The notes under the pieces are model-generated. The model worked only from the letters and a program-made list of their open reading frames with translations, was not told where the DNA came from and did no database searches. Below, one piece after another: positions 19,463-28,860 of a stretch of 64,000 bases of DNA (positions are counted from its first letter, which is position 1; every line of letters begins with the position of its first letter). Position numbers and translations under genes: made by a program. Source of the stretch: Crassaminicella profunda. Lineage in GTDB: Bacteria > Bacillota > Clostridia > Peptostreptococcales > Thermotaleaceae. The DNA is taken from the NCBI RefSeq assembly GCF_019884785.1, contig NZ_CP082326.1:1729355-1793354 (forward strand), read 5' to 3'.

Positions 19463-20002
19463 ATGTCTAAGCAAATGGAATTAAGATTAACTGGTTCAGG
19501 CGGACAAGGTCTTATTTTAGGTGGAATAATCCTAGCTGAGGCAGCAATCATGGACGGTAAGAACGCTATTCAATCACAATCTTATGGTCCAGAAGCTCGT
19601 GGAGGTGCTAGTAAAGCAGAAGTTCTTATTAGTACTGAGGAAATTGATTTTCCAAAGGTTCAAACAGCAGATCTTCTATTATCTTTAACACAAGTAGCAT
19701 GTGATAAATATGTTGATTTAATTGGAAAAGAAGGTCTATTATTAGTGGATTCAACTGTAAAGGTACCTGAAAATACACAGGCAGGAGAAGTAGTTCAAAT
19801 TCCAATACTTGAAACTGCTAGTGAAGTAATTGGAAAGCCAATGGTTGCAAATATTATTGCAATTGGTGCTATTAATGCTGTATTAAATATTGTATCAAAA
19901 GAATCTCTTGAAGCAGCAGTTTTAAATAGAGTACCAAAAGGAACAGAAGAATTAAATCGCCGTGCTTTAGAAGAAGGCTACAAGCTTGGAGCTAGAGCAT
20001 AG
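19463..20002 (+). CDS. korC: 2-oxoacid:ferredoxin oxidoreductase, gamma subunit
   Basis: The 179-residue gamma subunit has the family N-terminal G-S-G-G-Q-G-L-I-L-G-G-I-I-L-A-E and the contact block S-Y-G-P-E-A-R-G-G-A-S-K-A. ATG at 19463 follows AGGAGAG and lies one base after korB. It completes the four-subunit enzyme. It is homologous to IorB at 6956, so the window holds two separate 2-oxoacid oxidoreductases of the same superfamily with different promoters. Confidence 0.94.
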   Translation: MSKQMELRLTGSGGQGLILGGIILAEAAIMDGKNAIQSQSYGPEARGGASKAEVLISTEEIDFPKVQTADLLLSLTQVACDKYVDLIGKEGLLLVDSTVKVPENTQAGEVVQIPILETASEVIGKPMVANIIAIGAINAVLNIVSKESLEAAVLNRVPKGTEELNRRALEEGYKLGARA

Positions 20003-20026
20003 ATTTAGTCTAGAAAGGGAATTCCC

Positions 20027-20899
20027 ATGAAAAATGATCATACAGATTTAATTAAAATTATTCAAAAAAGCTTTTCGAGACTGAGTAAAGGTCAGAAATT
20101 AATTGCGCAATTTATTACAAATAATTATGATAAAGCAGCATTTATGACTGCTTCTAAATTAGGAAATAAAGTAGGTGTTAGTGAGTCTACAGTTGTAAGA
20201 TTTGCTAATGCATTAGGATATGATGGATATCCACAACTACAAAAAGAATTACAAGAATTAATTAAGACAAAATTAACAACTGTTCAAAGATTAGAAATGT
20301 CAGATGATTATACAAATGAAGGTGCTGTTCTTAAAAAAGTATTAAAAGCAGATATGGATAATATTAAAGCTACCATTGAAGAAATAGATGATGAAGTTTT
20401 TCAAAATGTAGTGGACAGTGTATTCAAAGCTAAGAGAGTTTATATCTTAGGATTAAGAAGTTCAAGTACATTAGCAGAATATTTAGGATTCTATTTAAAT
20501 TTGATACTAGATAATGTAAAAATAGTAACAGCAGGAGTTAGTGATGTTTACGAACAGATGTTAAGAGTTGGAAAAGATGATGTAGTGATTGGTATTAGTT
20601 TCCCAAGATATTCTACAAACACATTAAATGCATTAAACTATACAAAAGAATTAGGTGCTACTGTAATAGGGATCACAGATAGTCAAGTTTCTCCAATTGC
20701 ATCTATTTCTGATTATACATTGGTTGCAAGAAGTAATATGGTTTCTTTTGTAGATTCATTAGTTGCGCCTTTAAGTTTAATTAATGCATTGGTAGTAGCA
20801 GTTGGAATGAAAGAAAAATCTGAGATATCAAGTACTTTTGATAGATTAGAAAAGATTTGGGAAAAACATAATGTCTATAATTATAAAAATACATTATAA
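20027..20899 (+). CDS. MurR/RpiR-family transcriptional regulator
   Basis: The 290-residue regulator has an N-terminal RpiR-type HTH (A-S-K-L-G-N-K-V-G-V-S-E-S-T-V-V-R-F-A-N, about 45-64). A C-terminal SIS domain (about 125-265) binds phosphosugars in known members, with L-G-L-R-S-S-S-T-L-A and S-F-P-R-Y-S. It lies 24 bases after korC and ends in a strong terminator, so it is probably the last gene of the kor transcript and may regulate it. The direct repeats at 17174-17233 are a candidate target; that link is inference. Confidence 0.9.
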   Translation: MKNDHTDLIKIIQKSFSRLSKGQKLIAQFITNNYDKAAFMTASKLGNKVGVSESTVVRFANALGYDGYPQLQKELQELIKTKLTTVQRLEMSDDYTNEGAVLKKVLKADMDNIKATIEEIDDEVFQNVVDSVFKAKRVYILGLRSSSTLAEYLGFYLNLILDNVKIVTAGVSDVYEQMLRVGKDDVVIGISFPRYSTNTLNALNYTKELGATVIGITDSQVSPIASISDYTLVARSNMVSFVDSLVAPLSLINALVVAVGMKEKSEISSTFDRLEKIWEKHNVYNYKNTL

Positions 20900-20910
20900 T
20901 AATAAGATAA

Positions 20911-20938
20911 AAAAAACTACGGAATTCCGTAGTTTTTT
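20911..20938 (+). terminator. Strong Rho-independent terminator
   Basis: AAAAAACTACGG pairs with CCGTAGTTTTTT around an AATT loop. The stem continues imperfectly into the flanks (TAATAAGAT with ATCTTGTTATTA). It ends the kor-rpiR operon. Confidence 0.93.
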
Positions 20939-21042
20939 ATCTTGTTATTATAGGTTTTATATTTATATAAAAATGGAAAAAATAATTAGAAAAGCTTAAT
21001 TTAATGGTATAATAGATTTGGTATTTTTAAGGGGGAGAAAAT

Positions 21043-21657
21043 ATGACAAGATTATATCTCATAAGACATGGACAAACGAAATGGAATCTTGAATCTAGAG
21101 CACAAGGATCAAAAAATGTAGAACTTACCCAAAAGGGACGTAATCAAGCTGCGCTTTTAGCGGAAAAAATGAAAAATTATGAAATTGATTGCATTTATAG
21201 TAGTGATTTAGATAGAGCATATGAAACAGCTAAAATGATTGGGGAAAAAATGAACTTAGAAGTTAAAAAAATAGATGGGTTAAGAGAAATGTCTTTTGGA
21301 GAATGGGAAGGTTTAACCAATGAAGAAATTCAAAAGGACTATTTTGAGCATTATACAGTATGGAGAAGTGATCCTCATAAAGCTATGATTCCAGGAGGAG
21401 AGAAACTTTTAGATGTACAAAAAAGAGGACTAAAGGCCATTAACAATATTGTAAAGGAAAATGAAAATAAAAATATCATTGTTGTATCTCATGGTGTTGC
21501 CATAAAGTCAATTATACTTGGGCTAATGGATATAGATCTTTCTTATTTTTATAAAATAAGACAAGATAATACTTCTATGAATTTAATTGAATATAAATCT
21601 TATGGGCCAGTACTTGTGACATTAAATAATACTTCTCATTTAGAAAATAATAAGTAG
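21043..21657 (+). CDS. Histidine phosphatase family protein (GpmB/CobC-like)
   Basis: The 204-residue protein has the phosphohistidine motif L-I-R-H-G-Q-T at residues 6-12 and the downstream E-M-S-F-G-E-W-E-G, Y-S-S-D-L-D-R-A and V-S-H-G-V-A-I-K blocks. It belongs to the broad branch that includes alpha-ribazole phosphatase and phosphoserine phosphatase-like enzymes; the substrate cannot be assigned. RBS is GGGGGAG. It is followed after 14 bases by the flavoprotein gene. Confidence 0.88.
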   Translation: MTRLYLIRHGQTKWNLESRAQGSKNVELTQKGRNQAALLAEKMKNYEIDCIYSSDLDRAYETAKMIGEKMNLEVKKIDGLREMSFGEWEGLTNEEIQKDYFEHYTVWRSDPHKAMIPGGEKLLDVQKRGLKAINNIVKENENKNIIVVSHGVAIKSIILGLMDIDLSYFYKIRQDNTSMNLIEYKSYGPVLVTLNNTSHLENNK

Positions 21658-21671
21658 AGGGTGATAAATAA

Positions 21672-22898
21672 TTGGAAAAAGTAGTTGTTATTGGAGGCGG
21701 TGCTGCTGGTATGATTGCAGCAGGTACAGCTGCATCTAGAGGAAAGCAGGTTATATTATTAGAAAAAAATGATAAACTAGGAAAGAAAGTTTATATTACA
21801 GGTAAAGGAAGATGTAATGTTACAAATAATAGTGATATTGAAGAACTATTGAATCATGTAGCAACTAATAAAAACTTTTTATATAGTGCTTTTTATACTT
21901 TCACAAATGATAACTTAATCAATTTACTCAATAACTATGGTACGCCTACTAAAGTAGAAAGAGGAAATAGGGTATTTCCTAAATCTGACAAATCAAGTGA
22001 TGTGATTAAAGCTTTAGAAAAATATATGGTATCTCATGGCGTTGATATAAGATTAAATACAGAAGTAAAAGAAATATTAACAAAAGATAAAAAAATCCTT
22101 GGTGTTAAATTATCTGATAACCAAAATATAAATTGTGACAAAATTATTATTGCTACAGGTGGAATGTCTTATCCTACTACTGGATCAACAGGAGATGGAT
22201 ATAAATTTGCCAAAGGAATAGGGCATAATATAAAGTCATTAAAGCCAGCATTAGTACCTTTAGAAGTAGAGGAAGATTGGATTAAACAGCTACAAGGATT
22301 ATCTTTAAAAAATGTTTCATTAAAAACAGCTTATAAGGATAAAGAGATTCATACAGAATTTGGAGAAATGATTTTCACGCACTTTGGCATATCTGGTCCG
22401 ATTGTTTTGAGTATGAGTAGTTATATTAGTGATTATTTAAAAAATAAAAAGATTCAAGCTTTTTTAAACCTTAAGCCTGCTTTAGATGAAGAGAAGCTAG
22501 ATAAAAGAATGATCAGGGATTTTGAAAAATACTCCAAGAAACAGTTTAAAAATGCCCTAAGTGATTTACTTCCTTCTAAATTGATTCCTGTAATCATTCG
22601 ATTATCAGGTATACGAGAAGATAAATATGTAAACCAAATAACGAAAGATGAGAGAAAAGGATTAGTCAATTTATTGCTTAATTTACCTATGACAATTACG
22701 AGGACAAGGCCTGTAAAGGAAGCAATCATAACATCAGGAGGAATTGATGTAAAGGAAATTAATCCATCTACTATGGAATCTAAAAAAATGGAAGGGCTAT
22801 ATTTTACAGGAGAAGTATTAGATGTAGATGCTTTAACTGGAGGATATAATCTTCAGATTGCTTTTTCAACTGGATATTTGGCAGGAATTAGTGTATAA
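21672..22898 (+). CDS. NAD(P)/FAD-dependent oxidoreductase, HI0933 family
   Basis: The 408-residue flavoprotein belongs to the HI0933/YtfP/YhiN-like family of unknown physiological role. The FAD dinucleotide fold V-V-I-G-G-G-A-A-G-M-I-A-A is at residues 5-17. K-V-Y-I-T-G-K-G-R-C-N-V-T-N and the C-terminal G-E-V-L-D-V-D-A-L-T-G-G-Y-N-L-Q are family signatures. TTG at 21672 is used with AGAGGGTG upstream. It is followed by cmk, a gene pairing common in Clostridia. Confidence 0.9.
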   Translation: MEKVVVIGGGAAGMIAAGTAASRGKQVILLEKNDKLGKKVYITGKGRCNVTNNSDIEELLNHVATNKNFLYSAFYTFTNDNLINLLNNYGTPTKVERGNRVFPKSDKSSDVIKALEKYMVSHGVDIRLNTEVKEILTKDKKILGVKLSDNQNINCDKIIIATGGMSYPTTGSTGDGYKFAKGIGHNIKSLKPALVPLEVEEDWIKQLQGLSLKNVSLKTAYKDKEIHTEFGEMIFTHFGISGPIVLSMSSYISDYLKNKKIQAFLNLKPALDEEKLDKRMIRDFEKYSKKQFKNALSDLLPSKLIPVIIRLSGIREDKYVNQITKDERKGLVNLLLNLPMTITRTRPVKEAIITSGGIDVKEINPSTMESKKMEGLYFTGEVLDVDALTGGYNLQIAFSTGYLAGISV

Positions 22899-22933
22899 AT
22901 AAAGAGATGAACGTAAAAGAAAGGAAATAGACC

Positions 22934-23581
22934 ATGAAAAATATAAGTATTGCTTTAGACGGTCCGGCAGGGGCAGGTAAAAGTACTATAGCAAAAATAA
23001 TTGCGAAACATAAAAATTTAACTTATATAGATACAGGCGCTATGTATAGGGCTATTGCACTTAAAATATTAAGAAAAGGTATAGATGTAAATAAAGAAAA
23101 AAGTGTACAAGACATTTTATTAGTAAGCAATATTGATTTAGAAGGAAATGATATTTTTCTTGATGGAAATTTAGTTACTGAAGAGATTCGTACGCCAAAA
23201 GTGAATAATTTTGTTTCCCATGTAGCAAAAATTTCTTCAGTAAGAATGAAAATGGTAGAGCTTCAAAGAAATATAGCAGCAAACAAAAATGTTATTATGG
23301 ATGGAAGGGACATAGGAACTTATGTAATACCTAATGCTACCTATAAATTTTACTTAACAGCATCTATCGAAGAAAGAGCAAAAAGAAGATTTGTAGAGTT
23401 AAGAGACAAAGGTTTTGATACCACCCTTGAAATCGTAAAGGAAGAAATAAAAAATAGAGATAAAATGGATACAGAGAGAGAGTTTGCTCCTTTAAAAAAA
23501 GCAGAAGATGCTATTGAAGTGGATACAACTGGAAAATATATACAGGATGTTGTTAACGAAATATTACAGTATTTGAAATAA
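22934..23581 (+). CDS. cmk: Cytidylate kinase
   Basis: The enzyme phosphorylates CMP and dCMP. The 215-residue protein has the P-loop D-G-P-A-G-A-G-K-S-T at about 8-17. Y-I-D-T-G-A-M-Y-R-A, D-G-R-D-I-G-T-Y-V and E-E-I-K-N-R-D follow in the expected order. RBS is GAAAGGA. It lies 93 bases upstream of ispH-rpsA, the standard clostridial order. Confidence 0.94.
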   Translation: MKNISIALDGPAGAGKSTIAKIIAKHKNLTYIDTGAMYRAIALKILRKGIDVNKEKSVQDILLVSNIDLEGNDIFLDGNLVTEEIRTPKVNNFVSHVAKISSVRMKMVELQRNIAANKNVIMDGRDIGTYVIPNATYKFYLTASIEERAKRRFVELRDKGFDTTLEIVKEEIKNRDKMDTEREFAPLKKAEDAIEVDTTGKYIQDVVNEILQYLK

Positions 23582-23674
23582 AATATATTTTATAAGCTTT
23601 TTATTTATTTTAAGAAGGACTTTTGTAATAATATGTAGAATCTAATAAAAATGGGCTTAGGAGGGATAATAATA

Positions 23675-25657
23675 TTGAAAATAATTATTGCTGACAATGC
23701 AGGATTCTGCTTTGGTGTAAAACAAGCTATGAATAAAACAATTAATGCTATTGGTAATACGAACAGTAAAAAAATATATACCTATGGACCTTTAATACAT
23801 AATAATCAAGTCATCAATAAATTAGAAGGTATGGGTGTTTCTGCTGTAGAGAACTTAGAAGATGCTAAAGAAAGCACCTTAATCATCCGTTCTCATGGGG
23901 TGCCTATTCATATATATGATTTAGCTAAGCAATGGAATATTGAAATCATTGATGCTACTTGTCCCTTTGTGAGAAAAGTTCAAAAAACTGCAAAAGAATA
24001 TTATGATCAAGGGTACACGATTATTATTATAGGAAATCCTAAGCATCCAGAAGTCATAGGTATTAATGGATGGTGTAATAATAATGCATATATTGTTCAA
24101 ACGTTAGAAGATATTGATGCTATTAAGCATTGGGAAAAAATATGCGTTGTAGCCCAAACAACTATTACATTGGATTTATGGAATAGTGTAGTTGAAAAGC
24201 TTAATGAAAAAGCGACTGTTTTTGAGAAATTTAATACTATTTGTACTGCAACGAAGGAAAGGCAAAAAGCTTGTGGTAATGTTGCAAAAGAAGTAGATGC
24301 AATGATTGTCATTGGTGGTTATCATAGTTCAAATACTCAAAAACTTGTACAGATAGGGAAAAAGTATTGTAAAAATACTTATCATATAGAAACAGCTGAT
24401 GAATTACCAATAGAAGAGTTAAAAAATTTGAATAAAATTGGAGTTACAGCTGGTGCATCTACGCCAGACTGGATTATTAAGGAGGCTATTGAAAAAATGA
24501 ATAACATGGAACATGAAAATAATGAAATGATGAAAATGATGGAAGAAATTGAAAACAGTTTGACAGTACCTAGAAGAGGAAATACAGTGAATGGTACTGT
24601 TATCCATGTAACAGATAAAGAAATTATGGTTAATATTGGATATAAATCTGATGGAATTATTCCTAAACATGAGATTTCAAATGATCCATTGGTAAATCCT
24701 CATGATATTGCAAAAGAAGGGGATCCTATTGAAGCATATGTTTTAAGAACTGATGATGGAGAAGGAAATATCCTTTTATCTAAAAAAAGAGTAGATGCAG
24801 AAAAATATTGGGAAAACTTAGAAGAAGTGAAAGCGGAAAATAAGACACTAAAAGTAAAAGTTCTTCAAGTTGTTAAAGGTGGAGTTATTGCTGCATATAA
24901 AGAAATTACAGGTTTTATACCAGCGTCACAATTATCAACAAGTTATGTAGATGATTTACAAGAATATGTTGGAAAAGAACTTCATGTAAAGATCATTGAT
25001 TTAGATTTCAGAAAGAAAAAAGTTGTATTTTCACGAAGAGTTGTTAAGAAAGAAGAAAATGAAATTAAAAGACGTTTATTATGGGAGAGTATAGAAAAAG
25101 GTAAGACTATTGAGGGTGAAGTAAAAAGACTTGCAGATTTTGGAGCCTTTGTTGATATTGGTGGAATGGACGGATTAGTTCATATTTCAGACCTTTCATG
25201 GGGAAGAGTAAATCATCCAAAAGAGGTTGTAAAAATTGGAGATAAAATTAAAGTTGTTATATTAGATTTTGATAAAGAAAAAAATAGAATTTCATTAGGA
25301 CTTAAGCAAACAACTCCTGAGCCATGGGGAAATATTGAAGGAAAATATAATGTTGGTGATATTGTAGATGGGAAAGTTGTAAAGCTAGTAGATTTCGGAG
25401 CTTTTGTTGAACTTGAGCCTGGTGTAGATGGACTAGTGCATATTTCTCAAATAGCTGATCGCCACATTGCAAAGGCATCTGAGGAAGTTCATGTTGGTCA
25501 AACGGTAAAAGTAAAAATACTAGATTTGAATAAAGAAAATAAACGAATTAGTTTAAGTATGAAAGAAGCTGTAGAAGGTGCAAATGATACAAATGTAGAA
25601 ATCATCAATGAAGATGAACCTACTACAATAGGTGAAATATTAGAATCTAAAGAATAA
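23675..25657 (+). CDS. ispH-rpsA: Fused IspH (HMBPP reductase) and ribosomal protein S1
   Basis: The 660-residue product joins two complete proteins. Residues about 1-280 are IspH, the [4Fe-4S] enzyme of the last MEP-pathway step, with cluster cysteines in N-A-G-F-C-F-G-V, D-A-T-C-P-F-V and N-T-I-C-T-A-T-K. Residues about 305-640 hold four S1 RNA-binding repeats, the last two with the classic D-F-G-A-F-V-D-I and D-G-L-V-H-I-S. A Met/Glu-rich linker joins them (about 283-300). TTG at 23675 follows AGGAGGG. This fusion is known in Clostridia, so it is not a sequencing artefact. Confidence 0.95.
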   Translation: MKIIIADNAGFCFGVKQAMNKTINAIGNTNSKKIYTYGPLIHNNQVINKLEGMGVSAVENLEDAKESTLIIRSHGVPIHIYDLAKQWNIEIIDATCPFVRKVQKTAKEYYDQGYTIIIIGNPKHPEVIGINGWCNNNAYIVQTLEDIDAIKHWEKICVVAQTTITLDLWNSVVEKLNEKATVFEKFNTICTATKERQKACGNVAKEVDAMIVIGGYHSSNTQKLVQIGKKYCKNTYHIETADELPIEELKNLNKIGVTAGASTPDWIIKEAIEKMNNMEHENNEMMKMMEEIENSLTVPRRGNTVNGTVIHVTDKEIMVNIGYKSDGIIPKHEISNDPLVNPHDIAKEGDPIEAYVLRTDDGEGNILLSKKRVDAEKYWENLEEVKAENKTLKVKVLQVVKGGVIAAYKEITGFIPASQLSTSYVDDLQEYVGKELHVKIIDLDFRKKKVVFSRRVVKKEENEIKRRLLWESIEKGKTIEGEVKRLADFGAFVDIGGMDGLVHISDLSWGRVNHPKEVVKIGDKIKVVILDFDKEKNRISLGLKQTTPEPWGNIEGKYNVGDIVDGKVVKLVDFGAFVELEPGVDGLVHISQIADRHIAKASEEVHVGQTVKVKILDLNKENKRISLSMKEAVEGANDTNVEIINEDEPTTIGEILESKE

Positions 25658-25683
25658 GGAAGATACATCTTCCTTATTTTTTT
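25656..25683 (+). terminator. Rho-independent terminator after ispH-rpsA
   Basis: AAGGAAGA at 25656-25663 pairs with TCTTCCTT at 25668-25675 and is followed by A then seven T. It overlaps the stop codon. Confidence 0.92.
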
Positions 25684-25763
25684 CTTGAAATTCGTAATGC
25701 TTTATAAGAAAATAGAAGTAGGATGTGATTCGAAAAAATTCAGAATACTAAAGGGGATGAAAA

Positions 25764-26534
25764 ATGATTAATTACGAGAAATTCAAAGAAAAAGTATATA
25801 AAAAGACAGGCATTAATTTATCTTATTATAAAGAAAGACAAATGAAGAGAAGAATTGATTCTTTAATTAAAAGAAATAATTTTACAAACTATGAAGATTA
25901 TTATAATGCTATAACTAAGGATAAAAAACTTTTTGATGAGTTTATTAATTATCTAACAATAAACGTATCAGAGTTTTTTAGAAATTCAAGTCAATGGACG
26001 ATCCTACAGAAGGAAATATTTCCTGCCCTTTTAAAAAATAAAAAAACTCTAAAAATTTGGAGTGCTGCATGTTCTACTGGTGATGAGCCTTATTCTCTTG
26101 TAATGGCATTAAGCGAATTAGTACCACTAAAGTCTATAAAAATATTAGCTACGGATCTTGATAAGGAAGCAATCAACAAAGCTAAAAATGGTGTATATTC
26201 TAAAAAGAGTATTGAGAATGTACCAAAGCATCTGGCGAGTAAATATTTTGAAAAAATTGGAGATGCTTATAAAGTTTGTGATGATATCAAAGCTTGTGTT
26301 CAATTTAAACAGCATAATTTATTGAATGATAAATATCCAGACCAGTGTGACTTAATTGTATGTAGAAATGTGATGATTTATTTTACAGAAGAATCTAAAG
26401 AAATCATGTATAAAAAATTTCATGATGCATTAAATGATGAAGGTATATTGTTTGTTGGCAGTACCGAACAAATTATTTTACCTACAAGATATAATTTAGA
26501 TTCTCATAGAACTTTTTTTTATAAAAAAATATAA
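25764..26534 (+). CDS. cheR: Chemotaxis protein methyltransferase CheR
   Basis: CheR methylates glutamates on chemoreceptors using SAM. The 256-residue protein has the N-terminal helical domain with M-K-R-R-I-D-S-L-I-K and N-V-S-E-F-F-R-N-S. The SAM-binding W-S-A-A-C-S-T-G-D-E-P-Y-S-L at about 96-109 and C-R-N-V-M-I-Y-F at about 202-209 follow. RBS is AAGGGGATG. It is alone here; no other chemotaxis genes are in the window. Confidence 0.93.
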   Translation: MINYEKFKEKVYKKTGINLSYYKERQMKRRIDSLIKRNNFTNYEDYYNAITKDKKLFDEFINYLTINVSEFFRNSSQWTILQKEIFPALLKNKKTLKIWSAACSTGDEPYSLVMALSELVPLKSIKILATDLDKEAINKAKNGVYSKKSIENVPKHLASKYFEKIGDAYKVCDDIKACVQFKQHNLLNDKYPDQCDLIVCRNVMIYFTEESKEIMYKKFHDALNDEGILFVGSTEQIILPTRYNLDSHRTFFYKKI

Positions 26535-26716
26535 ACCTTTTATTTCCGACAGAATACTATGTATTTGTATATACTTATTACAAATATATAGTATTTTTTA
26601 TTTATGCATTAAAAAGTATGTAAAATGCTGACCGAAATTGCTATTGAAATACATTGGGATGAGAGAGGATTTAAAGGTTCAATCAAGAATAGTAAAATTA
26701 GATGGGAGGGATTCTA

Positions 26717-27319
26717 GTGTTTGATAAAGAGAAAAGATATTCTATTTCCGAAGTTAGTAAAATAACAGGATATGAACCCCATGTACTAAGATATTATGAA
26801 AATGATTTTAATTTAGAAATACCGAGAACAAAATCTAATCGGAGATATTATACCTATAAGGAAATCGAACAAATTATTTACATAAAGGAACTTCAGCAAA
26901 AGGGATTAACCAATAAGCAGATTAAACTTATTCTTGAATCTCCAGAATTAGTTTTACCTGCATCAAGTGAGGTTGCTGCCACTAGTTCTGAGGAGTTAAG
27001 TATTGTAGAAGATCATTCTTCAGATATTGTACAAGTGGTATGTAGCAATATGAATGAGTCTATTAATAATAATATTAGTTTTAAACTTGAAGAAATGAAG
27101 GAGGAGATTATAGACTCTATAGATTCTATGCTGAAAGAAAAAGATGAAATAGAGCATGCTGATTCAATACGAAAAGAAAAGGATGTTTTAATATGTGAAA
27201 ATGCTAGATTGAAGATGAAGGTAAAGGAAAAGAGCTATGAATTGGCTCAATTAAAAGAAAAGATGAGCCGATTAGATCAACAAAAAATACCTTTTTGGAA
27301 AAAAATATTTTCAAAATAA
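26717..27319 (+). CDS. MerR-family HTH regulator with C-terminal coiled coil
   Basis: The 200-residue protein has a MerR-type winged HTH at residues 5-75 (Y-S-I-S-E-V-S-K-I-T-G-Y-E-P-H-V-L-R-Y-Y then N-R-R-Y-Y-T-Y-K-E-I). A linker and a long charged helix with heptad character (about 140-190) follow, ending in a basic W-K-K-I-F-S-K tail. There is no Cys effector site, so a metal or drug sensor role is unsupported. This layout resembles RacA-like or other chromosome/stress HTH proteins. GTG at 26717 follows GGGAGGG. Confidence 0.8.
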   Translation: MFDKEKRYSISEVSKITGYEPHVLRYYENDFNLEIPRTKSNRRYYTYKEIEQIIYIKELQQKGLTNKQIKLILESPELVLPASSEVAATSSEELSIVEDHSSDIVQVVCSNMNESINNNISFKLEEMKEEIIDSIDSMLKEKDEIEHADSIRKEKDVLICENARLKMKVKEKSYELAQLKEKMSRLDQQKIPFWKKIFSK

Positions 27320-27456
27320 AATGGATGAAGAAAGTAGTCAATATATAATTAATCAATGTATAAAATTCTGAAAATTGAATATAAACATTCTTTTTTAATA
27401 TATTTAAAAAATTAAAATCATTCAAAAAATAGCTGTTATGTTTTTCCTAAATATGG

Positions 27457-27491
27457 TATAATACATTTAAGACAAGCACTAATGATTAGTG
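27457..27491 (+). promoter_or_regulatory. ald promoter with adjacent palindromic operator
   Basis: TATAAT lies at 27457-27462. A perfect 15-base palindrome, CACTAAT-G-ATTAGTG, lies at 27477-27491, where the start of transcription and early leader would be. No good -35 is visible. Such a position would let a bound repressor block initiation. Confidence 0.55.
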
Positions 27492-27529
27492 TAAATATTA
27501 ACAAAAAATTTTATGATGAGGTGATTGAC

Positions 27530-28648
27530 ATGATAGTAGGAATTCCAAAGGAAATTAAAAACAATGAGAACAGAGTGGCTATAACACCTGCCGGCGTAGA
27601 AGCTTTTGTTAAAGCAGGGCATGAAGTTATCATTGAAAACAATGCTGGTGTTGGAAGTGGCTTTAGTAATGAAGTTTATGAAGATGCAGGTGCGAAAATA
27701 ATTCCTACCCCTAAGGAAGTATTTGACCAAGCTGATATGATTATCAAAGTTAAGGAACCTCTAAAAGAAGAATACGATTACTTTAAAGAAGGACAAATAT
27801 TATATACATATTTACATTTAGCTCCAGAACCAGAATTAACTAAAGCCCTTATAGAAAAGAAAGTAGTTGGTATTGCCTATGAAACAGTTCAACTTGAGGA
27901 TCGTTCTCTTCCACTACTTATGCCTATGAGTATGATAGCAGGAAGAATGGCAACTCAAATTGGTGCTCAATTCTTAGAAAAGCATGAAGGCGGAAAAGGC
28001 GTATTATTAGGTGGAGTACCAAGTGTTGCTCCAGCTGAAGTTGTAGTAGTAGGTGGCGGTATTGTTGGAACAAATGCAGCTAAAATGGCTGTTGGTCTTG
28101 GCGCAAATGTAACGATTTTAGATGTAAGTATGAGCAGACTTATTTATTTAGATGATATTTTTGGTGGAAGAGTAAACACTGTTATGTCAAATAGCTATAA
28201 TATTGCAGAAGCTGTTAGAAAAGCAGATTTAGTAATAGGTTCTGTATTAATCCCAGGAGCAAAAGCACCTAAATTAGTAACAGAAGATATGGTTAAGACA
28301 ATGGCACCAGGTTCTGTACTTGTTGATGTTGCTATTGACCAAGGTGGTTGTATAGAAACAATCGATAAAATCTCTACTCATGACAATCCTACATATGAAA
28401 AATTTGGTGTTCTTCATTATGCAGTTGCAAATATGCCAGGTGCAGTAGCAAGAACATCTACTCTAGCATTAACAAATACTACTTTAAAATATGGATTAGA
28501 TATAGCTAATAAAGGTTATTTACAAGCAATTAAGGATGATAAAGCGTTAGCTAAAGGTGTTAACGTAATTGATGGAAAGATTACTTTTGAAGCAGTAGCA
28601 AAAGCACATGATCTTGAGTATACTCCACTTGAAGAAATTATTGGATAA
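27530..28648 (+). CDS. ald: Alanine dehydrogenase
   Basis: The enzyme oxidatively deaminates L-alanine to pyruvate with NAD+. The 372-residue length is normal. Features are [17 protein letters not shown] at the N-terminus, K-V-K-E-P, H-L-A-P and the Rossmann motif [11 protein letters not shown]. The C-terminal [10 protein letters not shown] segment is also present. ATG at 27530 follows GAGGTGAT. It fits the amino-acid fermentation theme by feeding pyruvate and NADH. It is monocistronic with its own terminator. Confidence 0.95.
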   Translation: MIVGIPKEIKNNENRVAITPAGVEAFVKAGHEVIIENNAGVGSGFSNEVYEDAGAKIIPTPKEVFDQADMIIKVKEPLKEEYDYFKEGQILYTYLHLAPEPELTKALIEKKVVGIAYETVQLEDRSLPLLMPMSMIAGRMATQIGAQFLEKHEGGKGVLLGGVPSVAPAEVVVVGGGIVGTNAAKMAVGLGANVTILDVSMSRLIYLDDIFGGRVNTVMSNSYNIAEAVRKADLVIGSVLIPGAKAPKLVTEDMVKTMAPGSVLVDVAIDQGGCIETIDKISTHDNPTYEKFGVLHYAVANMPGAVARTSTLALTNTTLKYGLDIANKGYLQAIKDDKALAKGVNVIDGKITFEAVAKAHDLEYTPLEEIIG

Positions 28649-28663
28649 TTATAAGAATATGAA

Positions 28664-28699
28664 AAATCCTTCTTGAAATTTTGAGAAGGATTTTTTTTA
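28664..28699 (+). terminator. Rho-independent terminator of ald
   Basis: AAATCCTTCT at 28664-28673 pairs with AGAAGGATTT at 28684-28693 and is followed by six more T. Confidence 0.93.
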
Positions 28700-28775
28700 G
28701 TAAATGAATAATATTGTTGATTTCTATTAAGATGAGGACATAAATAAGTTTAATATTCTAAGATAATATTTAGTC

Positions 28776-28815
28776 ATTTTGCATATGAATTTTTCGAATG
28801 ACATATGTGCAAAAT
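28776..28815 (+). promoter_or_regulatory. Inverted repeat upstream of the selenoprotein gene
   Basis: ATTTTGCA-TATG at 28776-28787 mirrors CATATGTGCAAAAT at 28802-28815, apart from a 2-base insertion. It lies about 45 bases upstream of the coding start, where a promoter-proximal operator would be. Confidence 0.45.
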
Positions 28816-28860
28816 AATTAAATACTAGAATAAATAAAAAATATAGAAAGGAACTACAAA

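Noticed and set aside
23651-25657. IspH-S1 fusion as an assembly or sequencing error
   Set aside because: The junction is a continuous linker with both proteins complete, and the fusion is known in Clostridia.
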